In this document: piece after piece, positions 1 to 4,519 of the stretch
Layout of the letters: the number at the start of each line of letters is the position of its first letter
Position numbering within the stretch: position 1 is the stretch's first letter
Assembly (NCBI GenBank): GCA_018057635.1
Contig: JAGPDJ010000104.1
Coordinates: 1-7,584, forward strand
Length of the DNA: 7,584 nt
Direction of reading: 5' to 3'
Origin: Ferruginibacter sp.
GTDB lineage: Bacteria > Bacteroidota > Bacteroidia > Chitinophagales > Chitinophagaceae
Position numbers and translations under genes: made by a program
Notes under the pieces: model-generated
The model's database searches: none
What the model was told of the DNA's origin: nothing
The model's input: the letters and a program-made list of their open reading frames with translations, nothing else

Positions 1-647
1 CTGGGTAGTAAGTTCTGAAGCAGCTGAATAAAATCTTTTCTCGGGATCATCCGGGCACCAAAACTTTCAAGGTATTCTGTGTAGACCTGGCAGTCTATTA
101 ACAGGATACCTTCTTCTTTTAGCAGCTGAACATACCTGGTAAAAGCAAACCGTGACGCATTACTTTGTTTGCTGAACATGCTTTCCCCGAAAAACAATTT
201 GCCCATTTTGATCCCATAAAGTCCGCCAACTAATTCGCCATTCTTCCATACCTCGGCGCTGTGTGCATATCCTGATTCATGCATTTTACAATAGGCTCTT
301 TCTACTTCGTTGGTTATCCAGGTTCCTTCCTGCCCGGGTCTTTTTGTTTCTTTGCATTGAAGAATAACTTGTTGGAAGGCTTTGTTGATGGTAAAATCAA
401 ATTCGTTTCTTTTCAGTAATGGCTTTATGCTTTTGCTCACTTTTAATTCGCCGGGAAATAAAACAAATCTCGGATCAGGACTCCACCAGAGTATATGTTC
501 ACCCTCGTACCAGGGAAATATCCCATGGCGGTAAGCCAGCACTAACCTTTCCGGAGAAAGGTCACCACCCATTGCCAGTAATCCATCAGGTTCTGATAAA
601 TGAACCGGGGGAAAAACAAGTTCTTTATCAAGGGCGAAAATGGCCAT
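1..647 (-). CDS. aat: Leucyl/phenylalanyl-tRNA--protein transferase (3' end cut by window)
   Basis: Transfers Leu or Phe from aminoacyl-tRNA to the N-terminus of proteins that begin with Lys or Arg (Met in some cases), creating a primary N-degron for ClpS/ClpAP in the cytoplasm. Reading the minus strand from the ATG at 647 gives 215 codons with the full family signature: MGGDLSPER (26-34), GIFPW (42-46), ILWWSPDPR (52-60), TWIT (109-112), VGGLYG (140-145), FFGESMFS (152-159) and LIDCQ (183-187) followed by SFGAR (195-199). D185 and Q187 match the acidic residue and Gln implicated in catalysis in the E. coli enzyme. Family length is about 210-240, so only a few C-terminal residues are missing. 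The start is the only in-frame ATG near the N-terminus and lies 14 bp after the clpS stop, so both genes are probably one transcript. Identification is firm. Confidence 0.96.
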   Translation of the reverse strand, partial: MAIFALDKELVFPPVHLSEPDGLLAMGGDLSPERLVLAYRHGIFPWYEGEHILWWSPDPRFVLFPGELKVSKSIKPLLKRNEFDFTINKAFQQVILQCKETKRPGQEGTWITNEVERAYCKMHESGYAHSAEVWKNGELVGGLYGIKMGKLFFGESMFSKQSNASRFAFTRYVQLLKEEGILLIDCQVYTEYLESFGARMIPRKDFIQLLQNLLP

Positions 648-661
648 GGATCAGAAATGAA

Positions 662-964
662 TTATACGGCGATGACTTCAATGGTAGCATTGATACCTCT
701 TTCTGTGATTGCATCACATTGGGGCTTCAGGTCATCGTAAGGGCCATTTTTTACTGCATATTTGCCCTGGAAATGGATGATATAAGCGCATTGTTCAGCC
801 TGTTCGTGGGCATGTCCGCATACTTCCATCAGGGTTTCAATTACCCACTCGAAAGTATTGACTTCATCATTCCAGACAATGAGCCGGCAATTGTTTTCGG
901 TAAGGGTAAGTACATCCGTTTCTTCCGATTGTAATGAATCCGTATTAGTTGCTGTAGCTTTCAT
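662..964 (-). CDS. clpS: ClpS, N-degron adaptor of the Clp protease
   Basis: Small cytoplasmic adaptor that recognises N-terminal Leu, Phe, Tyr or Trp and hands the substrate to a Clp ATPase. The 100-residue product has a variable, polar N-terminal tail (about 1-25, the part that enters the ATPase in known ClpS proteins) and the adaptor core from 27 onward. The core shows the N-degron pocket residues N32-D33 in VWNDEVNT, the helix FEWVIETLMEV (38-48), and H64 in the IIHFQGK strand. The C-terminal GINATIEVI matches the final strand. Length and wording are typical of Bacteroidetes ClpS. The gene lies directly upstream of aat, whose product makes ClpS substrates, so gene order and function agree. 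No strong ribosome binding site is visible, as is usual in this phylum. Confidence 0.96.
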   Translation of the reverse strand: MKATATNTDSLQSEETDVLTLTENNCRLIVWNDEVNTFEWVIETLMEVCGHAHEQAEQCAYIIHFQGKYAVKNGPYDDLKPQCDAITERGINATIEVIAV

Positions 965-1037
965 TCAGGGTGTAAAAGTAAAAATTTATTCCAAATTATT
1001 ATTGCAATAAAAAAAAGTCTCAATAACATGGCTTTGA

Positions 1038-1081
1038 TGTGGGAATTGACAGGTTTGAACCGCAGACCCACTACTTGGAAG
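1038..1081 (-). repeat. tRNA-Val 3'-half fragment, copy A (decayed)
   Basis: This 44-base stretch aligns without gaps to copy C (3078-3121), with 37 of 44 bases identical. On the minus strand it runs from the anticodon loop through the 3' anticodon stem, variable loop and T arm (loop TTCAAAC, one change from TTCGAAC) to the 3' acceptor strand and discriminator. Similarity stops at the same anticodon-loop boundary as in copy C. Just past the 3' end (1014-1035) are the remains of a hairpin with a T-run, comparable to the terminator behind copy C. It has no 5' half, so it is not a working tRNA. It marks the left limit of the island next to clpS, and its mutations suggest it is the oldest of the three copies. 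Confidence 0.75.
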
Positions 1082-1179
1082 GCTGCACAGAAAAAAAGGC
1101 CTAAGGGATACTTTGATATTCGTCTCCCTGAAGCCTTCTTGGTTGAAAACCATTTTGGTAACCCAATGCAATAAATCCG

Positions 1180-1200
1180 ACAGGTAGATAACCTGTTTTT
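1180..1200 (+). terminator. Terminator-like hairpin beyond the dodecin gene
   Basis: ACAGGT (1180-1185) and ACCTGT (1191-1196) form a 6-bp stem with a 5-base loop, followed by a T-run (1195-1200). The T-run makes it terminator-like on the plus strand, although the nearest genes are on the minus strand and converge on it from 1218. It may end antisense transcription or act weakly in both directions. The stem is short, so this is tentative. Confidence 0.35.
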
Positions 1201-1217
1201 GACTTACTGTCCCTGTA

Positions 1218-1421
1218 TTATGAATCTACCCGGAAGGATACCTTGCAAATTGTACCGTAGGAAGTGATCTTTCCTTCTTTTACATGCACTTTGAAATCTT
1301 TCACATAGATAGAATCAATATTGTGAACGGTTTTAGAAACTTCGGCAAGACAATTTTTGATGGCGTCATCAAAGCTGACAGGCGAAGAAGCAATAACTTC
1401 TATGACTTTTACTATTGGCAT
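1218..1421 (-). CDS. Dodecin-like small protein, flavin-contact residues not conserved
   Basis: The 67-residue product has the dodecin pattern: KVIEVIASSPVSF (5-17), the helix DDAIKNCLAEVSKT (18-31), a strand around IYVKDFKVHV (38-47), GKITSY (50-55) and a final strand KVSFRV (60-65). Dodecins form hollow dodecamers that store or buffer flavins. Aligned to the Halobacterium salinarum protein, the flavin-stacking Trp is Ser37 here and the Gln that contacts the isoalloxazine is Gly56. Flavin binding therefore looks doubtful even though the fold should be kept; another ligand or a purely structural role is possible. It is the last gene of the minus-strand cluster, 57 bp after the SH3b gene, and lies inside the part of the island bounded by tRNA copies A and B. 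Confidence 0.82.
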   Translation of the reverse strand: MPIVKVIEVIASSPVSFDDAIKNCLAEVSKTVHNIDSIYVKDFKVHVKEGKITSYGTICKVSFRVDS

Positions 1422-1478
1422 AAAATTTTATTTAAGTGAAAAAAAAATCTACATCATTTTCCTGCAATATAGGAGCCG

Positions 1479-1904
1479 TCAATTTGGTTCTGGCGTAAGA
1501 TATTGTGCATAGGCATAGCCTTCCTCGCCATCGTTTGTCCGTATCAGCCACCACTGATCATTTGATTGGCTTACCAATGTTACAATTTCATGGTGGGCAG
1601 CTTTACCGACAATTGGTTGATCCGTGCCAGGCCCTTTGCGAATATTCAGATTTGATCTTTCTGTAGTCACTTTGACTTTTGTACCAGGAATAGAGGGGGA
1701 TACATTTACATTCATGACAACATCTCCGGAAAGAAAATCAGGATCCAGTTTGTTATAGGTTTCCCAAAGCTGATCTTTTACAACTCCACTTGGTGCCTCG
1801 CCATCAATGTACAAAACGCCATCCTGTTCTCGGACTTGCAGGTTGTTAACTCCTGATGCAACAGCGGCATCCATTAAATCTTTGTATTTATCTTTTAGTT
1901 GCAT
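1479..1904 (-). CDS. BON-like plus bacterial SH3 (SH3b) domain protein
   Basis: The 141-residue product has two parts. Residues about 3-68 include VNNLQVREQDGVLYIDGEAPS, the beta pattern of a BON-like domain, with G29 and the IDGE turn at 33-36. Residues about 76-138 form a bacterial SH3 domain: VKVTTERSNLNIRKGPGTDQP, then VTLVSQSNDQWWLIR and EGYAYAQYL, with the hallmark LNIRKGPG and the WW pair at 118-119. SH3b domains usually bind peptidoglycan or other wall material, and BON domains bind membranes or envelope partners. The odd point is that no signal peptide or membrane segment is visible from the ATG at 1904, so the protein appears cytoplasmic or uses another export route. It lies 19 bp downstream of the BON lipoprotein gene, almost certainly in the same operon. 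Exact function unknown. Confidence 0.8.
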   Translation of the reverse strand: MQLKDKYKDLMDAAVASGVNNLQVREQDGVLYIDGEAPSGVVKDQLWETYNKLDPDFLSGDVVMNVNVSPSIPGTKVKVTTERSNLNIRKGPGTDQPIVGKAAHHEIVTLVSQSNDQWWLIRTNDGEEGYAYAQYLTPEPN

Positions 1905-1923
1905 AATAATTAGATTTACTTGT

Positions 1924-2418
1924 TTATTTAGATATTTTCAAACCAGCAGCATCTACTTTTTTAGGTTTCAACCCGTCCAATGCCATTTTCAATTTTTTCC
2001 AGTCGGCTGATTTTAATTCCCCGGTAACGTAGATTATTCCATCCTTTACGGTTGCTGTAATCCCAGTAAAATCTTTTGTCGCATCTTTAACAGCCATAGT
2101 AAGAGGATCATCGGGTGTAATAACAACTGGTGGTGTAACCGTTACATTATTCAGTACTGACTTAACACCTTTTATTCCGCCAACTATAGTTGCCACAGTT
2201 GCCTGTACTGAAGCATCTTTAACCTCCCCGGTAACGGTAGCCACTCCTTCCTTAACATCAACTGACAGGCCTGAAGTCTGCGGATCGGACTTCAAAGCTG
2301 CTTCAATCGAAGTTTTAATATTGGCATCCTTGGGTTTGGCTTTACAGCCTGGGGCTGCAGTGCTTAAAATTGTGATTGCTCCTGCTAGCAAAAACAAAGC
2401 ACTGAAAATCTTTTTCAT
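1924..2418 (-). CDS. Tandem BON-domain putative lipoprotein
   Basis: The 164-residue product begins with a classic export signal: MKKIF, a hydrophobic stretch at about 5-20, then APGC with Cys25 as the probable lipidated residue. The lipobox is imperfect because position -3 is Ala instead of Leu, so ordinary signal peptidase cleavage is the alternative. Two BON domains follow. The first (about 33-97) has DANIKTSIEAAL, GLSVDVKEGVATVTGEV and GVKSVLNNVTV. The second (about 105-163) has ITATVKDGIIYVTGEL and ends in KKVDAAGLKI. BON domains are envelope-associated modules found in OsmY-type periplasmic stress proteins. It is the first gene of a minus-strand operon with the SH3b (19 bp on) and dodecin-like genes. 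This suggests an envelope or osmotic stress cassette, which is inference. Confidence 0.85.
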   Translation of the reverse strand: MKKIFSALFLLAGAITILSTAAPGCKAKPKDANIKTSIEAALKSDPQTSGLSVDVKEGVATVTGEVKDASVQATVATIVGGIKGVKSVLNNVTVTPPVVITPDDPLTMAVKDATKDFTGITATVKDGIIYVTGELKSADWKKLKMALDGLKPKKVDAAGLKISK

Positions 2419-2744
2419 AATTTAATTTTTTTGATTCTGATGTAAGGTACGCTGTAGGGACAATCGGATATGATGACCCTGCTCAGGTTTATCAGGCATA
2501 TCAAATTTTTTGGCATAATTGCACATTCCCATTCTAAGACAAAGTGCAAATTTTTTTTGATTTACCTGGTCAATGATCAACTTGAATGTAATTTCTATGC
2601 TCTTTAAGATTGAGCATATAGTTAGCCGAAAACTTACAGGCAATTTACAAGTAAAAGGGGCTTTTAGGGTTCATTTTGTAGTAACCTGCTAATAGCATAA
2701 GACCTCTAAAACACTTAGAATCAAAGTATCTTAGAGGTCTTGTA
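2419..2744. other. Intergenic region upstream of the BON operon
   Basis: No convincing gene is present. The stretch should hold the promoter of the BON/SH3b/dodecin operon, but no good TTTG...TAnnTTTG pair is visible on the minus strand. Two structures can be seen. TTGCAC (2519-2524) is complementary to GTGCAA (2544-2549), with a 19-base loop and a following T8 on the plus strand. A longer hairpin lies at 2699-2741 and is listed separately. Confidence 0.5.
2699..2741 (-). terminator. Hairpin just 3' of tRNA fragment copy B
   Basis: AAGACCTCTAA (2699-2709) pairs perfectly with TTAGAGGTCTT (2731-2741), an 11-bp stem with further short pairing inside the loop. It starts only a few bases past the 3' end of tRNA copy B on the minus strand, where a tRNA terminator would sit. 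The T-run after the stem is poor in both directions, so it is either a weakened terminator or a structure with another role. Confidence 0.45.
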
Positions 2745-2794
2745 TGTGGGAGTTGACGGGTTCGAACCGCCGACCCTCCCGACTGTTAGTCGGG
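2745..2794 (-). repeat. tRNA-Val-like 3'-half fragment, copy B, with intact anticodon arm
   Basis: The first 34 bases (2745-2778) are identical to 3078-3111 of copy C: acceptor 3' strand AACTCCC, T arm with loop TTCGAAC, and variable loop. The anticodon arm differs from copy C but still folds: CCCGA and TCGGG (minus strand) form a 5-bp stem around the 7-base loop CTAACAG, with the anticodon at AAC. No matching 5' acceptor strand (GGGAGTT) is found upstream, so a complete tRNA cannot form. The TAA stop of the GIY-YIG gene is the UAA inside this loop, so the gene and the tRNA-like sequence are physically fused. Confidence 0.75.
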
Positions 2795-3046
2795 GTGCCC
2801 TTCCCCAATAAGCTTTTCAATCTTTTTCCTGGACTTCCAGCTTTTTATTTCCCGCTCTCTTTTTGAAGCCTCCTCTTTATTAGTAAAAGTTTCAGAATAT
2901 TGGAGTTCCCAATCTCCAGAACCACCACCGGTAAACCCCGAGTGCCTGGTGTTATGTTTTCTGATTCTTTCAGTAATAGAATCACCTGTAAAACCTGTAT
3001 AATACCGATCTTTAATCCTGGAATAAATTATGTAGACTGTCCACAT
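2786..3046 (-). CDS. GIY-YIG family endonuclease in a tRNA-flanked unit
   Basis: The 86-residue product is a minimal GIY-YIG nuclease domain of the UvrC-N-terminal/YhbQ class. The signature is VYIIYS (4-9) plus YYTGFT (15-20), standing for GIY and YIG. R27 in ITERIRKHN is the probable catalytic Arg, with HN at 31-32. The domain ends in WELQYSETF (46-54), KREREIKSWKSRKKIEKLI (62-80) and GEGHPD. I chose the ATG at 3046 because longer readings upstream only translate tRNA copy C. The start lies 4 nt after a terminator T-run, and the stop lies within the anticodon loop of copy B, so the unit is about 333 bp from tRNA end to tRNA end. No own promoter is obvious; readthrough from the tRNA promoter is plausible. 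It could be a homing-type selfish gene or a small repair nuclease; the repeat layout favours the former. Confidence 0.88.
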   Translation of the reverse strand: MWTVYIIYSRIKDRYYTGFTGDSITERIRKHNTRHSGFTGGGSGDWELQYSETFTNKEEASKREREIKSWKSRKKIEKLIGEGHPD

Positions 3047-3050
3047 AAAC

Positions 3051-3074
3051 AAAAAAGCCTCGATAAAGAGGCTT
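3051..3074 (-). terminator. Intrinsic terminator 3' of tRNA copy C
   Basis: On the minus strand AAGCCTC and GAGGCTT form a 7-bp stem with a 6-base loop, followed by a run of six T (3051-3056). It starts 3 bases past the tRNA 3' end, as expected for a tRNA gene terminator carried along with the 3' half. The next gene, the GIY-YIG nuclease, starts 4 nt after the T-run. Confidence 0.75.
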
Positions 3075-3077
3075 AGG

Positions 3078-3121
3078 TGTGGGAGTTGACGGGTTCGAAC
3101 CGCCGACCCTCTGCTTGTAAG
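3078..3121 (-). repeat. tRNA-Val(UAC) 3'-half, copy C: left attachment site of the integrative element
   Basis: On the minus strand this reads as the anticodon loop CTTACAA (U33, anticodon UAC, valine), 3' anticodon stem GCAGA, variable loop, T arm (GGCGG, loop TTCGAAC, CCGTC), acceptor strand AACTCCC and discriminator A. The 5' neighbour TCCGA does not pair properly with GCAGA, so tRNA sequence stops at the anticodon loop. This is the expected structure of an att site where a tyrosine recombinase cut in the anticodon loop: the displaced 3' half remains at the integrase end and a complete tRNA is rebuilt at the other end, outside this window. The integrase gene starts 168 bp to the right. The valine assignment rests on the loop alone. 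Confidence 0.72.
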
Positions 3122-3203
3122 TCGGAGTACCCCATCTACTCTTGTTTTCCCTCTGTTTGCACTTGTTCTGTTAATCAACGTTTTATAAAATTTATTTTTC
3201 CTT

Positions 3204-3238
3204 TTTGCTACTTTTTTTAGCACTTATTAGTACCTTTG
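3204..3238 (+). promoter_or_regulatory. Probable integrase promoter (Bacteroidetes type)
   Basis: TACCTTTG (3231-3238) is a perfect match to the Bacteroidetes -7 consensus TAnnTTTG. A TTTG at 3204-3207 could be the -33 element, with a 23-base spacer that is slightly longer than usual. A start around 3245 would give a leader of about 45 nt. The box overlaps the first iteron, so repeat-binding proteins could repress it. Confidence 0.5.
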
Positions 3239-3270
3239 AGGTCACATTTGAGGTCACATTCAGGTCGCTA
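3235..3270 (+). repeat. Three 12-bp iterons between att site and integrase
   Basis: TTTGAGGTCACA occurs twice in exact tandem (3235-3246 and 3247-3258), and a third degenerate unit, TTCAGGTCGCTA, follows at 3259-3270 and keeps AGGTC. The helical spacing of 12 bp and the location between the attachment core and the integrase start fit arm-type binding sites of an integrase or operator sites of its regulator. The first unit contains the TTTG of the promoter box. Confidence 0.65.
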
Positions 3271-3289
3271 ATAACTAAAGAAAGAACTA

Positions 3290-4519
3290 ATGATAGAGCA
3301 AAAAGTTACCGTCAATTTCTTCCTTGATAAATCAAGGCCAAACGCTGAGAACAAGTGTTTGATTAAATTAAATATCTACTGCAAACCTACAAAAAAAAGG
3401 TACGCCACTTCCTACCACGTTACAACCGATGATTGGGAAAAATTGAATGGCTCCAATCTCCGGGATGAAAGCCTGAAAGAAATCAGGAAGAAGCTCAACA
3501 CCCTGCAAGCATCAGTTGAAAAAACAATTGATAAAATAAACCCCTTCTCTTTCGTTGCCTTTGAAGAATTGTTTTTTGATAAGTCACCAAAGCCCACCAC
3601 CAAAACAACAACACTGCAAAGCTGGTTTGATACGTACATTAATGAGTTGCATGATAAAGGCAGAGTTGGTACTGCTATCGCATACCGTACTACAATCAAT
3701 TCGTTGAATCTTTATAAAAAGGGTTTGCACTTGCAGGATGTTACCCCGGCTTTGTTAGAAGATTATGAAAAGCATTTGACCGATGCCAGCAAATCTTATA
3801 CAACAGTCAGTATTTATATCCGCCAACTCAGGGCCATCATTAACCAGGCAATTAATGCCAATGTTCTTTCCGCAGAAAAGTATCCGTTCAAAAAATATGA
3901 AATACCATCCGGCAGGAATGTTAAGAAAGCCCTGTCAGAAAAAGACATTCAAAAAATTCTAAATCATACACCGGAGAAAGCAGACGAACAAAAGGCACTT
4001 GATTTTTGGATTCTCTCTTACTTATGCAGTGGTATCAACTTTGCAGATATTATTGAATTGAAGCCTTCAAATATCAATGGCGATTATTTGCATTTCATAA
4101 GAGCAAAAACGAAGAACACAAAAAAGAAAGATTTACGGCCTATCAAAGTTGGCCTTAATCCCAGGGCAAAAGATATTATCAGGAAATGGAAAAATACCAT
4201 TCCTGAAAACCCTTACCTGTTTCCAGTATTAGAAACAGGACTTGCACCCAAAACAGTAAAGCACCGTTGCCAGCGTTTTATTAAATGGGTTAATAAAAGA
4301 ATGGAACTAATACGGATTGAATTGGAAATAGACCAGAAGATAGGAACCTATGCTGCAAGGCATACGTTTTCAACCGTATTAAAACGCAAAGGCGTTTCAA
4401 CGGAGTTTATCAAAGAATCATTAGGGCATAGCTCATTAGTTACAACCGAAAATTATTTAGATAGCTTTACTGATAATGTGAAACTGCAATATGCAAACCT
4501 GTTAACTGAATCATGGTAA
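3290..4519 (+). CDS. Tyrosine recombinase (integrase) of the Bacteroidetes IntDOT-like class
   Basis: Catalyses site-specific strand exchange between element and tRNA-Val target. The 409 residues show an arm-binding N-terminal domain (about 1-95: VTVNFFLDK, CLIKLNIYCKPTKKRY, VTTDDWEK), a SAM-like core-binding domain (about 108-205: LQSWFDTYINEL, YRTTINSLNLY, YIRQLRAIINQAI) and a catalytic domain (about 213-400). Catalytic positions visible are K273 in RAKT, R357-H358 in YAARHTF, GH at 379-380 in SLGHSS, and the nucleophile Y389 in ENYLDSF. The first conserved Arg of the family is replaced by N250 in CSGIN, and the box II His by Y354. IntDOT, for which loss of the first Arg is documented, remains active. 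The start at 3290 follows the iterons and promoter. Its stop overlaps the next start by 7 bp. Confidence 0.93.
   Translation: MIEQKVTVNFFLDKSRPNAENKCLIKLNIYCKPTKKRYATSYHVTTDDWEKLNGSNLRDESLKEIRKKLNTLQASVEKTIDKINPFSFVAFEELFFDKSPKPTTKTTTLQSWFDTYINELHDKGRVGTAIAYRTTINSLNLYKKGLHLQDVTPALLEDYEKHLTDASKSYTTVSIYIRQLRAIINQAINANVLSAEKYPFKKYEIPSGRNVKKALSEKDIQKILNHTPEKADEQKALDFWILSYLCSGINFADIIELKPSNINGDYLHFIRAKTKNTKKKDLRPIKVGLNPRAKDIIRKWKNTIPENPYLFPVLETGLAPKTVKHRCQRFIKWVNKRMELIRIELEIDQKIGTYAARHTFSTVLKRKGVSTEFIKESLGHSSLVTTENYLDSFTDNVKLQYANLLTESW

Noticed and set aside
419..934. Plus-strand open frame of 171 codons
   Set aside because: It lies antisense to clpS and aat, both of which have unmistakable family motifs, and its translation resembles no protein family.
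965..1005. TAATTTG-like box as a clpS promoter
   Set aside because: The match to TAnnTTTG is off by one spacer base and no -33 element is convincing in this AT-rich stretch.
986..1171. Minus-strand open frame of 61 codons
   Set aside because: Its middle (SGSAVQTCQFPH) is simply the translation of tRNA fragment copy A; there is no protein-like conservation.
2519..2558. Plus-strand hairpin with T8 as a terminator
   Set aside because: Only 6 bp with a 19-base loop, and no plus-strand gene ends before it; noted only in the intergenic entry.
2422..2643. Minus-strand open frame of 73 codons just upstream of the BON gene
   Set aside because: It begins with a rare TTG, has no domain pattern and fills what should be the promoter region of the operon.
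2745..2830. Copy B as a complete functional tRNA including a D arm
   Set aside because: The D-arm-like match is partial and no GGGAGTT strand exists to close the acceptor stem.
3047..3223. N-terminal extension of the GIY-YIG gene by 59 codons
   Set aside because: The added residues (such as SRGSAVRTRQLPH) are translated tRNA copy C plus terminator; the domain starts right after the internal ATG at 3046.
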